Below, piece after piece: positions 1 to 8,356 of a DNA stretch of 64,000 nt. This DNA is from Methylomonas rapida. Lineage in GTDB: Bacteria > Pseudomonadota > Gammaproteobacteria > Methylococcales > Methylomonadaceae. Below the pieces are notes generated by a model. That model worked only from the letters and a program-made list of their open reading frames with translations, was not told the DNA's origin and did not search any database. Position 1 is the stretch's first letter. Every line of letters starts with the position of its first letter. A program made the position numbers and the translations under genes. The DNA is taken from contig NZ_CP113517.1 of assembly GCF_024360925.2 (NCBI RefSeq), positions 372,001 through 436,000 on the forward strand, read 5' to 3'.

Positions 1-2
1 CG

Positions 3-1937
3 CTTAATCAACGCAGTCTGTTTTTTCTGCTGAGTTCGATTGGCTTGATCACCTTGCCGCATGCGTGGCATCTTCCACCGCTTCTCTTTGGTTTTTTTGC
101 CGCAGTACTGGTTTGGCGCGTCATTGGTATTTGGCGTAGTCGTTGGTTGCCCAATCGTTTGTTGCTGTTTTTGCTGACGTTGACCGGCTTGATGCTGATG
201 CTGAGTCAGTACCGGAGTTTTTTGGGGCGCGACGCCGGTACCGCGTTGTTCGTTACGGCCCTGGGTTTGAAGTTGCTGGAAATTCACGGCAGGCGCGACG
301 TGTATTTGGTGGTCTATCTGGCTTTTATCGTGGCCGCGACCCAGTTTTTATATGAACAAAGCATCTTGATGGCGGTTTATATTCTGCTGGTCTGCATGGT
401 GTTGTTGGCAACCTTGATGACCCAGACCGCGCGGCAAGTACAAACCTGGGCGGCGCTTAAAACCGCGGCCACCGTGATTCTGCAAGCCTTGCCGATTGCG
501 GTGGTGATTTTCGTGTTATTTCCGCGTGTGGAAGCACCGCGCTGGATGTGGCTGAAAGACGATACCAAGGCCTTGTCGGGCTTGACCGATACCCTGGAGC
601 CTGGCTCCATCAGCGATTTGAGCTTATCGGACGAGTTGGTGTTCAGGGTGCGTTTCGACGGCGATGTGCCGCCGCCAAAATTACGTTACTGGCGGGGGCC
701 CGTTTATTCGAGAACCGATGGCGTGCGCTGGTCCATCGCCGGCAAAGCCTCGCAAGCGGCTAAACCACCCGGTTTTTCCGGCGAGACGTATCGATACACA
801 TTGCTGATGGAGCCGCAAAAGGAAAATTGGGTGTTTGCGCTGGAGATGGCGGAAAGCTTTGATCCCAGTTTGCGCCGCAACGGTTTATATCAATTGTTGA
901 CCAATAAAAGGCCGGGCGAGCGGGCCGAATACAAAATCACTTCCCGCCCCATTTACGACACCGGCGAACTCAGTCCCGACGAATATCGGGAAAACCTGCA
1001 ATTGCCAGCGGAAGCTTCAACCAGGCAGCTGGAATTGGTCGGAACGCTACGAGGCAGGGGGGGCGATCCAGAGCAATTCATTCAAAACTTGCTGAATCAT
1101 TTTCGCCGGGAAAAATTTTATTACACGCTGACGCCGCCGCTGATGCCGGAAAACCCTATCGATACGTTTTTGTTCGAGACTCGTAGCGGATTTTGTAGTC
1201 ATTACGCCACCGCCTTTGTCTATCTGCTGCGGATAGCCGGAATTCCTGCGCGGGTTGTGGGCGGGTATCAGGGCGGTGAAATCAATAAAGTCGGTGGTTT
1301 TCTGGAAGTCAGGCAAGCCGACGCCCATGCTTGGGCCGAAGTATGGCTTAGGAACCAGGGCTGGGTTCGCTTCGACCCTACGGCTGTCATCGCGCCAGAG
1401 CGGATCGAGCATGGCGTCAATGTGGACGTGCAGATCGCCAGCGGTGCCGTCAGTTTTAGCCCTGTGCTGCTGGATTCGGCGGCGATCAGTTGGTTGAAGC
1501 GTGGCCGGCAGTTTTGGCAGAGTATCGATTACAACTGGCAGCGCTGGGTGATCAATTACCATGGCGCCAGCCAAAATCAATTCCTCCAACGGCTCGGCAT
1601 AGACAGTGTTGCCAGGTTGGCGCAATGGCTGGTCGGCAGCTTGTTAATGATCACGCTGCCGTTGTCTTGGTGGCTGTTAAGGCAAAAGAAGGGACGTAAA
1701 GCGCCGGCCGTTGCGTATTACGACAAGTTTTGCGCCAAGCTGGCCAAGGCCGGGGTGCAAATTCGCTTGGGCGAAGGTGCGCGCGATTTCGCCGAGCGGG
1801 CCAAACAGCGGTTCCCGCATCTGGCGATCCAAATCGAACAAATCACTGCTGTTTTCATTCGTTTACGCTACCAAGACGATGCCCAGGCCGACGATCTACA
1901 AACGCTCAAAAAACTGATCGCCGGCCTGCATGTTTAA
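3..1937 (+). CDS. TgpA-type membrane transglutaminase (DUF3488), 5' partial
   Basis: Membrane protein with N-terminal hydrophobic helices, an extracytoplasmic transglutaminase-like core and one late membrane helix before a cytoplasmic tail. The core shows the catalytic Cys in GFCSHYA, the His in DAHAWAEVW and the Asp in VRFDPT. The frame is open to the window edge, reading LNQRSLFFLLSSIGL before ITLPHAW, so the TTG at 45 is probably internal and the true start lies upstream. Family members usually sit behind moxR and a DUF58 gene, which would be off-window. The substrate is unknown; in Pseudomonas tgpA is essential. The family call is firm and the physiological role is not. Confidence 0.88.
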   Translation, partial: LNQRSLFFLLSSIGLITLPHAWHLPPLLFGFFAAVLVWRVIGIWRSRWLPNRLLLFLLTLTGLMLMLSQYRSFLGRDAGTALFVTALGLKLLEIHGRRDVYLVVYLAFIVAATQFLYEQSILMAVYILLVCMVLLATLMTQTARQVQTWAALKTAATVILQALPIAVVIFVLFPRVEAPRWMWLKDDTKALSGLTDTLEPGSISDLSLSDELVFRVRFDGDVPPPKLRYWRGPVYSRTDGVRWSIAGKASQAAKPPGFSGETYRYTLLMEPQKENWVFALEMAESFDPSLRRNGLYQLLTNKRPGERAEYKITSRPIYDTGELSPDEYRENLQLPAEASTRQLELVGTLRGRGGDPEQFIQNLLNHFRREKFYYTLTPPLMPENPIDTFLFETRSGFCSHYATAFVYLLRIAGIPARVVGGYQGGEINKVGGFLEVRQADAHAWAEVWLRNQGWVRFDPTAVIAPERIEHGVNVDVQIASGAVSFSPVLLDSAAISWLKRGRQFWQSIDYNWQRWVINYHGASQNQFLQRLGIDSVARLAQWLVGSLLMITLPLSWWLLRQKKGRKAPAVAYYDKFCAKLAKAGVQIRLGEGARDFAERAKQRFPHLAIQIEQITAVFIRLRYQDDAQADDLQTLKKLIAGLHV

Positions 1938-1995
1938 TAGAATCGCTTGAAATGCGTTTGCAAGCGACTTTTGGCATTCGAGGCTGTCGCAAAGC

Positions 1996-2104
1996 CCCTC
2001 TCCTGTGAGAGGATGGGGGTGAGGGGGGTGGGTGATGATAATGTAAACAACTGATTTATATGTCCTCATCCTAACCTTCTCCAGGCGGGAGAAGGAACAA
2101 TTTT
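1996..2104. repeat. Inverted pair of C/T-rich palindromic repeats
   Basis: Two related palindromes face each other between the transglutaminase gene and the small membrane gene. The left copy has CCCCTCTCC...GGATGGGGGTGAGGGG. The right copy reads CCTCATCCTAACCTTCTCC followed by GGCGGGAGAAGG. One resembles the reverse complement of the other, with about 40 A/T-rich bases between them. This is the usual look of a dispersed intergenic REP-like element, and it may also end transcription from both sides. The rest of the 1938-2209 gap shows no gene. Confidence 0.6.
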
Positions 2105-2209
2105 GACTTTTTAGCACCCCTCCATTCAATGGCTGGGGCAATCTTAATCGCCCTGAGCTCATCAATTCGACTTTGCCAGATATTTGGGAATTGGGTTTTG
2201 CTGAAATCG

Positions 2210-2473
2210 TTAATGCAGATCGGGAACTTCCTCGGTTTTTTGCTGGCTGGATTGCTGTTTGCTGAGTTGGGCTTTTTCTTGTTGCAGTTGTTTGTTGCCC
2301 TCGCCGAACATCACGGCGGCTATCATGAGCAAAATAGCGACGATAAACGCGATAGGCATGCGGCCGGGTTTTTCCATCCATAGCAAGATCCATTTGGGTT
2401 TGTACATGCCGACGCCCAACACGATCAACGCAAGAATGAAGATGTTGAAAGAATAATAGATCAAGGTATTCAT
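2210..2473 (-). CDS. Small membrane protein, unknown
   Basis: 87 residues, not recognised as a named family. Two hydrophobic helices (about residues 5-22 and 38-56) flank a short basic, Trp-containing loop (YKPKWILLWMEKPGR). The C-terminal third is a Gln/Lys-rich hydrophilic tail that could form a short coiled coil. The ATG has a GGA-containing purine stretch upstream. It stands alone, divergent from the SPFH gene, with which it shares a roughly 100-base promoter region. It is probably a real inner-membrane protein; no function can be given. Confidence 0.6.
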   Translation of the reverse strand: MNTLIYYSFNIFILALIVLGVGMYKPKWILLWMEKPGRMPIAFIVAILLMIAAVMFGEGNKQLQQEKAQLSKQQSSQQKTEEVPDLH

Positions 2474-2577
2474 GAATCCGGTCCTGTATCCTGCAAGTTT
2501 GAGAGGGATGCATTATTATTAGTCGGCAGGCAGTTTGCAATAAACAATATTTTTAAATCGATCATTGAGGAGGCGCT

Positions 2578-3498
2578 ATGGGCGGCTTTGGCTTGTTTGT
2601 AACGGTGCTGTTTGTGTTTGCGATACTGATGGTGTTCATGAGTGTCAAGTCGGTGCCGCAAGGCATGGAATATACCGTCGAGCGTTTCGGGAAATACACC
2701 AACACCCTGACCCCGGGTCTGAATATCATCGTGCCGATCATCGACCGCATCGGCCGGAAATTGAACATGATGGAACAGGTGCTGGACGTGCCGTCGCAAG
2801 AGGTGATTACGAAGGACAATGCGATGGTCAAGGTCGATGGCGTGGTGTTTTATCAGGTGATGGATGCGGCCAAGGCGGCTTATGAAGTCAATTACCTGGA
2901 CATGGCGACCATCAATCTGGTGATGACCAATATTCGTACCGTGATGGGCTCTATGGACCTGGACGAACTCTTGTCAAGGCGGGATGAAATCAATGCCAGG
3001 TTGCTGAGCGTGGTCGACGAAGCCACCTCGCCCTGGGGCATCAAAGTGACCCGCATCGAGATCAAGGACATTTCCCCACCCAAAGATTTGGTCGATTCGA
3101 TGGCGCGGCAGATGAAAGCCGAGCGGGAAAAACGCGCGCAAATTCTGGAAGCCGAAGGCTTGCGGCAGGCGGAAATTCTGAAAGCCGAAGGCTCCAAACA
3201 AAGTGCGATCCTGGAAGCGGAAGGCCGCAAAGAGGCCGCTTTCCGCGAGGCGGAAGCCCGCGAACGGATGGCCGAAGCCGAAGCTAAAGCCACGCAGATG
3301 GTTTCCGAAGCGATAGCGAAGGGTGATGTACAGGCCATCAATTACTTTGTCGCGCAAAAATACATCGAATCCATCAAGGAAATTGCCACGGCCGATAACA
3401 GCAAACTGATCCTGATGCCGTTGGAGGCTTCCAGCGTAATCGGGGCCTTGGGCGGCATCGGTGAATTGGCCAAGGAAGCCTTGCATAAAAAGGCATGA
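2578..3498 (+). CDS. SPFH/band 7 membrane protein (stomatin/QmcA-like)
   Basis: 306 residues: one N-terminal membrane helix (about 2-22), an SPFH domain starting VPQGMEYTVERFGKY, then a long Ala/Glu-rich helical segment (about 170-245) with repeated EAEG.. units typical of stomatin coiled coils. The family scaffolds membrane microdomains and protease complexes. A strong GAGGAGG ribosome site precedes the ATG by a few bases. nfeD follows after 3 bases, and the SPFH-NfeD pairing is a classic partner operon, which supports the call. E. coli qmcA-ybbK is the nearest model. Confidence 0.9.
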   Translation: MGGFGLFVTVLFVFAILMVFMSVKSVPQGMEYTVERFGKYTNTLTPGLNIIVPIIDRIGRKLNMMEQVLDVPSQEVITKDNAMVKVDGVVFYQVMDAAKAAYEVNYLDMATINLVMTNIRTVMGSMDLDELLSRRDEINARLLSVVDEATSPWGIKVTRIEIKDISPPKDLVDSMARQMKAEREKRAQILEAEGLRQAEILKAEGSKQSAILEAEGRKEAAFREAEARERMAEAEAKATQMVSEAIAKGDVQAINYFVAQKYIESIKEIATADNSKLILMPLEASSVIGALGGIGELAKEALHKKA

Positions 3499-3501
3499 TG
3501 C

Positions 3502-3945
3502 ATGAGTGAATTTGCAATCGAATTTTGGTACTGGTGGGTGCTGGCGGTCGGCTTTTTGGCCATCGAGTTGCTGGCGCCCGGTTTTTTCTTTTTGTGGCTG
3601 TCGGTATCGGCGTTTGTAGTCGGCTCGATATTGCTGATGATTCCGTCTGCCTCGCTTGAAGTGCAATTGCTGTTGTTTTCGATACTGGCCGTGACGTCGA
3701 TCCTGGTTTGGCGCCGTTTCGTCAGCGCCAAGTCGCAAGAAAGCGACCATCCGTTGTTGAACCAGCGCGGCGCCCAATACATCGGTCGCACCTTCAATCT
3801 GGTGACGCCGATAGAAAATGGTCAAGGCCGGATCAAGGTCGATGACACCCTGTGGAAAGTCCAGGGCCAGGACTGCCCCCTGGGCAGCAAGGTCAAAGTG
3901 GTCGGGGTGAAGGGAACGATTTTTGACGTGGAATTGTGTGACTGA
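3502..3945 (+). CDS. NfeD-family membrane protein
   Basis: 147 residues with hydrophobic helices at about 10-30, 33-50 and 53-68, then a soluble C-terminal OB-fold-like domain (about 85-145) containing GRTFNLVTPIENGQGRIKV and the family ending GTIFDVEL. This is the short NfeD form without the N-terminal ClpP-like protease. It follows the SPFH gene by three bases and is followed two bases later by a response regulator gene, so the four genes 2578-6008 may be co-transcribed. It is thought to act as the membrane partner of SPFH oligomers. Confidence 0.88.
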   Translation: MSEFAIEFWYWWVLAVGFLAIELLAPGFFFLWLSVSAFVVGSILLMIPSASLEVQLLLFSILAVTSILVWRRFVSAKSQESDHPLLNQRGAQYIGRTFNLVTPIENGQGRIKVDDTLWKVQGQDCPLGSKVKVVGVKGTIFDVELCD

Positions 3946-3947
3946 TT

Positions 3948-4607
3948 ATGCGGCTGTTACTGGTAGAAGACGATGCCATTCTGGGGGATGGCTTGAAGGC
4001 TGGCTTGACGCTGGAGGGTTATGCCGTGGATTGGCTGACCGATGGGGCTCAGGCCGATGAAGCCTTGAAGTTGAATCATTATGATTTGGTCGTACTGGAT
4101 TTGAATCTGCCGCGCCTGGACGGCATGAGTGTGTTGAAAAATCTGCGCAAGCGCAAGGACAATACGCCGGTATTGGTATTGACGGCGCGCGACGGCGTGT
4201 CCGAGCGCGTGGCCGGCCTGGATGGCGGGGCGGACGATTTTGTCTGCAAGCCCTTCGATCTGACCGAGGTCTGCGCGCGTCTCAGGGCCTTGGCGCGCCG
4301 GCACGAAGGACAGGGTTCGCCGTTGCTGGAGCATAAGGGGGTGACCTTAGATCCTGCCGCGCATCAGGTGTTCTATCAAGGTGCGGCGGTGGATTTGTCG
4401 CAAAAGGAATACGAGATTTTGAATTATCTGATGACCCACATCGGGCACGTCACATCGCGTGCTCGTTTGGAAGAGGCTTTGTATGCCTGGGGTTCCGAAG
4501 TCGAGAGCAATGCGGTCGAGGTGCATATTCATCATTTGCGTAAAAAACTCGATCCTGGTTTGATCCGCACCATCCGTGGAGTGGGTTACATCATAGATCA
4601 AGCCTGA
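3948..4607 (+). CDS. OmpR-family response regulator
   Basis: 219 residues: an N-terminal receiver domain with the acidic pair in LLVEDDAILGDGL, phospho-acceptor Asp in LVVLDLNLPRLDG (about D51) and conserved Lys in VCKPFDL. A C-terminal winged-helix domain (about 125-217) has the family signature ending VRGVGYII. It closely resembles the QseB/PmrA/TctD group. It is followed immediately by its cognate kinase gene. The signal is not evident; the next genes encode a CopC-like protein and a HupE-like permease, so a metal or envelope stimulus is a guess. Confidence 0.93.
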   Translation: MRLLLVEDDAILGDGLKAGLTLEGYAVDWLTDGAQADEALKLNHYDLVVLDLNLPRLDGMSVLKNLRKRKDNTPVLVLTARDGVSERVAGLDGGADDFVCKPFDLTEVCARLRALARRHEGQGSPLLEHKGVTLDPAAHQVFYQGAAVDLSQKEYEILNYLMTHIGHVTSRARLEEALYAWGSEVESNAVEVHIHHLRKKLDPGLIRTIRGVGYIIDQA

Positions 4608-4610
4608 GCC

Positions 4611-6008
4611 TTGAAGCACAGGTTTCGACCGCGCTCGCTGAAAAGGCAGCTTTTGTTTTCGTTGCTGTCATCCCTGCTGCTGGTATGGGGGATGACGGTC
4701 TATGTCAGTTATCAGAAAACGCGTGAGGAAATCACGCAATTATTCAATGCCGATTTGGCGCAATCGGCCAGAGTGGTGCATGCCTTCGTCGAAAACCTGT
4801 TGCAGCAGCGCCGCTTGACCAAGCTATGGAATCAGGACAAATCCCCCGATTTGTTTCAGATGCCGATACTCGGGCAAAAATACGAACGCAAGATAGCTTT
4901 CCAACTGCGCTCGGTCAAAGAAGGCGTGGTATTGCGCTCGGAAAGCGCGCCGGAGTTTGCGTTGTCCTTGACCCGCAACGGTTATAGCGAGACTTTGCTG
5001 AATAAAGAGCTCTGGCATGTGTTCAGCATCAGCACCGAAAATGGCGAATATGTGATTCATGCCGGCCAGCGCGACGACATGCGCCGCGAATTGGTGACGG
5101 ATCTGGCCAATCAACAAATCTTGCACATGTTGCTGGTTTTTCCGGTGTTGGGATTGGTGATCTGGTTCATCGTCAGCCGCACCTTGCGTCCGGTGAATCA
5201 GCTGAAGGAGCAATTGGCCGCGCGCGAGGTGGGCCATTTGCAGCCGTTGCCGTTGGAACGTTTGCCGGAAGAAGTGGTGCCGATGGTCGAACAGATCAAC
5301 GCCTTGTTTGCCTTGCTGGAACAGGCTTTTACCAACGAACGCAATTTTACCTCGGATGCTTCGCATGAGCTCAAAACACCGCTGGCCGGTTTGATGACGC
5401 AGTTGCAAGTAGCGCAAAAAACCAGCGATGAGGCGATGCGCAGGCAGGCCCTGCAAAAATGCCAACAAGCCGTTTTGCGCATGACGCATATGGTGCAGCA
5501 GCTATTGACCTTGTCCAGAGTTCAATACCAAAATTTTCAGCTGAGCAAGCAGCGAATGGATATCAATCAAGTCTTGATTGACGCAATTGCCGATATCGAA
5601 TTTTCCGCGCATGAAAAGCGGATCGACCTCGAACTAAACGGAAAAGACGGTATCGCGATTGAAGCCAACCCGCAATTATTGACGATATTGTTGCGGAATT
5701 TGCTGGATAACGCCGTCAAATATACCCCGCGAGGGGGCAAGGTCAGCGTTGGCTTCTGGCGCGAGCGGCAAGACGTCTGTGTCGCTGTCGAGGACAGTGG
5801 GCCCGGTGTCGCCGATGAGGATTATGCACGCATCGGCCAACGGTTTTACCGCTGTGTCGAAACCGCTCAAACCGCCGAGGGCAGTGGTTTGGGGTTATCG
5901 ATTGTGCAGCGCATCATGAACCTGCATGAGGCGGATATTGTTTTTTCAAAGTCCGAGCTCGGTGGATTGAAAGCCCAGTTACGTTTTCACGCGCCACAAC
6001 CGGCATGA
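4611..6008 (+). CDS. Two-component sensor histidine kinase
   Basis: 465 residues from a TTG start three bases after the regulator stop. Two membrane helices (about 13-33 and 168-190) bracket a periplasmic sensor region of about 135 residues. A HAMP-like linker follows, then the H-box NFTSDASHELKTPLAG with the phospho-acceptor at H252. The ATPase domain has N-box NLLDNAVKYTPRGG, G1 DSGPGV and G2 GSGLGLSIV. Architecture matches QseC/PmrB-type kinases. The start could be slightly different since TTG is rare, but no better-placed ATG exists. Confidence 0.92.
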   Translation: MKHRFRPRSLKRQLLFSLLSSLLLVWGMTVYVSYQKTREEITQLFNADLAQSARVVHAFVENLLQQRRLTKLWNQDKSPDLFQMPILGQKYERKIAFQLRSVKEGVVLRSESAPEFALSLTRNGYSETLLNKELWHVFSISTENGEYVIHAGQRDDMRRELVTDLANQQILHMLLVFPVLGLVIWFIVSRTLRPVNQLKEQLAAREVGHLQPLPLERLPEEVVPMVEQINALFALLEQAFTNERNFTSDASHELKTPLAGLMTQLQVAQKTSDEAMRRQALQKCQQAVLRMTHMVQQLLTLSRVQYQNFQLSKQRMDINQVLIDAIADIEFSAHEKRIDLELNGKDGIAIEANPQLLTILLRNLLDNAVKYTPRGGKVSVGFWRERQDVCVAVEDSGPGVADEDYARIGQRFYRCVETAQTAEGSGLGLSIVQRIMNLHEADIVFSKSELGGLKAQLRFHAPQPA

Positions 6009-6018
6009 GACGAAGCGT

Positions 6019-6390
6019 ATGTGTAAAGCAATAACCATTTCAGTGCTGCTTTTCCTGGGGGCGATGGTGCATTCGATTCCGGTTGCCGCGCATGCGATTC
6101 TGGTTAACTCGCAACCCGGCAAAGGCGAAGAACTGACCGAATCGCCCAAGCAAATCGATCTATGGTTCAACGAGCCGGTGAGAAGCGAATACAAGGCCGT
6201 GGCGGTGATCGATGGCAGCGGAAGGCGGGTCGATAATCGCGATGTCGAGCAAAATCCAGCCGATGGTTCTCATGTCCACGTCACGGTGCCCAAGCTTGAA
6301 CCGGGTAATTACATGGTGCGTTATCGAGTGGTTTCCCAGGATGCTCAAATTTTTACCGGGAAATTCGAGTTCATCCTGAAAGCGCCTTGA
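6019..6390 (+). CDS. CopC-domain periplasmic protein
   Basis: 123 residues with a signal peptide ending VAA before H25, which would leave His at the mature N-terminus as in copper-binding CopC proteins. The domain shows HAILVNSQPGKGEEL, IDLWFNEPV and the terminal GKFEF strand. In CopC copper sites a DxH pair usually lies just before the last strand (DGH); here the equivalent is D108-A-Q110, so the distal histidine is missing. Copper binding may be weak or altered. The gene follows the sensor kinase by 10 bases and precedes a HupE/UreJ_2 permease, a common partner. Confidence 0.85.
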   Translation: MCKAITISVLLFLGAMVHSIPVAAHAILVNSQPGKGEELTESPKQIDLWFNEPVRSEYKAVAVIDGSGRRVDNRDVEQNPADGSHVHVTVPKLEPGNYMVRYRVVSQDAQIFTGKFEFILKAP

Positions 6391-6413
6391 TCGATGAGAG
6401 TAGTGGAAAGTCA

Positions 6414-7547
6414 ATGCTGCATAGGGGAAGGTTCAGGGTGAAGCATATTCGGGCAAAGTTCTTTTACTGGTTATTGTTATGCCTGCTGTTGCGGTCGAAT
6501 GCGGTGTTCGCGCATCAGCCGGGTCTTGGTTCGCTCGACGTTACCTTCGCAAGCGGGTTAATGCTGGTTCAAGCGACCTTTGCCTTGCAGGACGTTGAGG
6601 CCCTCGTGCCGATGGATAGCGATCTCGATGCCGAAGTCAGCGAAGTCGAGCGGGAATCGGCCAAACCCGCCATCGCCGACTGGTTGTCCAAACAATTGCT
6701 CATCAATGTGGATGGCCAGAATCGGGTTCCGGCGACGGCCGGAAGCGTGACTTACGACGAGCGCAATAACGTTCATGTCGAGTTCCGCTATGAAGCCGTT
6801 CCGCGTCGGCTGCTGCTGATGCAAGCCACGTTTCTGTCGTCATTGCCGGAGGGGCATAGACAATTCGTCAAAATCCAAGACGCCAATGGCGACACGGTCC
6901 TGGAGCAGGTGTTGACTCGGGCCAGTGACCTGGTTCGACTCGAACTGGCGGCTTCGCATGGCGGGCATGAGCGCAAGCTGTCTTCTTGGCAAGAGGTCTC
7001 TGGCGACTTTTTTCGGCTGGGCATCGAGCACATCGTCACCGGTTACGATCATTTGCTGTTTTTGTTCGCGTTGCTGGCGGTCACTCACGGTTTCTGGCCG
7101 GCGCTCAAGATCATCACCGCTTTTACCCTGGCGCATTCATGTACCTTGGCTTTGGCCGCGCTCGGTTGGGTTTCGCTGCCGGCCAGTTTCGTCGAGCCCT
7201 TCATCGCCGCGACCATCGTTTATGTGGCCGTCGAAAACTTGATCCGCGGCGACCGCGCCGGAGGTCGGTATTGGTTGACGTTTGGGTTCGGGTTGATTCA
7301 CGGTTTTGGTTTTGCCGGTGCGTTGGGGGAAATGGATATATCCAGCGGCGATAGCGGAATATTGTTACCACTGCTGGCGTTTAATCTGGGGATTGAAACC
7401 GGACAAATCGCCGTTGCGGCTATCGTGTTGCCAATGATCTGGCGCTTGCATGGCAAGCCTGGGTTCTCCGAGAAGTTTCTGAAAGGCTGCTCGGCAATGA
7501 TTTGTTTGGTGGGTTCCTACTGGTTTTTGGCGCGCACCGTTTTTTGA
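6414..7547 (+). CDS. HupE/UreJ_2-family membrane protein
   Basis: The ATG at 6414 has a GGAAAG ribosome site and gives about 377 residues starting MLHRGRF. A TTG at 6387 is in frame but overlaps copC and lacks a site. A signal-like N-terminus ends VFAHQPG. About 170 residues of extracytoplasmic domain follow, then about six membrane helices beginning at the motif GIEHIVTGYDHLLFLFALL, whose histidines and aspartate typify HupE_UreJ_2 proteins. Members are presumed metal transporters (nickel or copper). Proximity to copC suggests divalent-metal handling; the substrate is not shown by sequence. Confidence 0.82.
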   Translation: MLHRGRFRVKHIRAKFFYWLLLCLLLRSNAVFAHQPGLGSLDVTFASGLMLVQATFALQDVEALVPMDSDLDAEVSEVERESAKPAIADWLSKQLLINVDGQNRVPATAGSVTYDERNNVHVEFRYEAVPRRLLLMQATFLSSLPEGHRQFVKIQDANGDTVLEQVLTRASDLVRLELAASHGGHERKLSSWQEVSGDFFRLGIEHIVTGYDHLLFLFALLAVTHGFWPALKIITAFTLAHSCTLALAALGWVSLPASFVEPFIAATIVYVAVENLIRGDRAGGRYWLTFGFGLIHGFGFAGALGEMDISSGDSGILLPLLAFNLGIETGQIAVAAIVLPMIWRLHGKPGFSEKFLKGCSAMICLVGSYWFLARTVF

Positions 7548-7581
7548 CCGATCAATGGGCTTGGCTGCGCGCGGGGGCCGC

Positions 7582-7608
7582 GTATGAGGTAATAAATATG
7601 TTTCATAA
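7582..7608. promoter_or_regulatory. Candidate NikR operator upstream of hupE
   Basis: GTATGA (7582-7587), 15 bases, then TCATAA (7603-7608). This matches the NikR half-sites GTATGA/TCATAC at 11 of 12 positions. The spacing equals that of a second site at 11478-11504, and nikR lies 4 kb away. A TACAAT resembling a -10 box follows at 7615-7620, so bound NikR would overlap the promoter. E. coli NikR sites have N16, one base longer. Confidence 0.6.
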
Positions 7609-7703
7609 AGGTGCTACAATCGAAACATGGACCTTCCGGGCTGTGGTGGCGCCGAAAGGCAGGACTTGAACTCGCATTAATAGCCTCAATTGGGAGATGA
7701 ACA

Positions 7704-8288
7704 ATGAAAGGTAAAAAATTAGTTTTATCCGTGGTCGCTGCCGTGTCATCGCTTATACCATTGACGGTCGCCGCGCATCCGCTGGTCGGTGATTCAATAG
7801 GTTTCATGTCGGGACTGGTTCATCCGCTGTTCGGCGCGGATCATGCATTAGCCATGTTGGCCGTGGGTTTGTGGCTGGCCCGGCAGAGCAGGCGAGCGGT
7901 TCGCTATATGCCGGTGGCTTTCGCGGTTTTGATGGTGTTGGGTGGTAGCGTGGCGTCCGGTTCCTTGCCCTATGCAGAACACGTCGCAGCTTTTTTGTTG
8001 ATGATGCTGGGTTTGATGGTCGTTTCGGCGTTTAACGTCAACGGGACATTGGGCGGCTTGTTGATTAGCGGGTTTGCGGTTTTTCACGGTTACGCGCATG
8101 GTGCCGACATGTTGTTGGATACCGAAGCCCATGCTTATAGCGCCGGTTTTGTCGTGGCAACCCTGGGTTTGTTGTTTGCCGGTATCGGTTTGGGGGGCTT
8201 GTTTCGCCGTTGGGGGCAGGAGAAACTGTACCGCTGGGCCGGCGGCATGTCGGCGCTGGCTGGCGTTTGGGTGGCCTTGCAATTTTGA
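7704..8288 (+). CDS. HupE/UreJ-family nickel permease
   Basis: 194 residues: signal peptide ending VAA, then the diagnostic first-helix motif HPLVGDSIGFMSGLVHPLFGADHALAM, followed by about five more membrane helices. This HPxxGxDH arrangement is the presumed nickel entry site of HupE/UreJ secondary permeases, which supply hydrogenase or urease. GGGAGATG precedes the ATG closely. A NikR-like operator sits about 100 bases upstream, which supports nickel as substrate. It ends at a strong bidirectional terminator. No urease or hydrogenase genes occur in this window. Confidence 0.85.
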   Translation: MKGKKLVLSVVAAVSSLIPLTVAAHPLVGDSIGFMSGLVHPLFGADHALAMLAVGLWLARQSRRAVRYMPVAFAVLMVLGGSVASGSLPYAEHVAAFLLMMLGLMVVSAFNVNGTLGGLLISGFAVFHGYAHGADMLLDTEAHAYSAGFVVATLGLLFAGIGLGGLFRRWGQEKLYRWAGGMSALAGVWVALQF

Positions 8289-8310
8289 CCTCCGGCAGGC
8301 TTGCTCAAAA

Positions 8311-8336
8311 AGGGGCGAAGACTTCGCCCCTTTTTT
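8311..8336. terminator. Bidirectional intrinsic terminator
   Basis: Perfect stem AGGGGCGAAG/CTTCGCCCCT with a tight loop, followed by TTTTTT on the plus strand and preceded by A-rich sequence that gives U's on the minus strand. It separates convergent hupE and the DUF2490 gene. Confidence 0.9.
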
Positions 8337-8356
8337 ATGCCCAAAGTCCGGCGGAT

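Noticed and set aside
3957..4334. Antisense frames in the response regulator and other genes
   Set aside because: Shadows of well-supported genes; no motifs.
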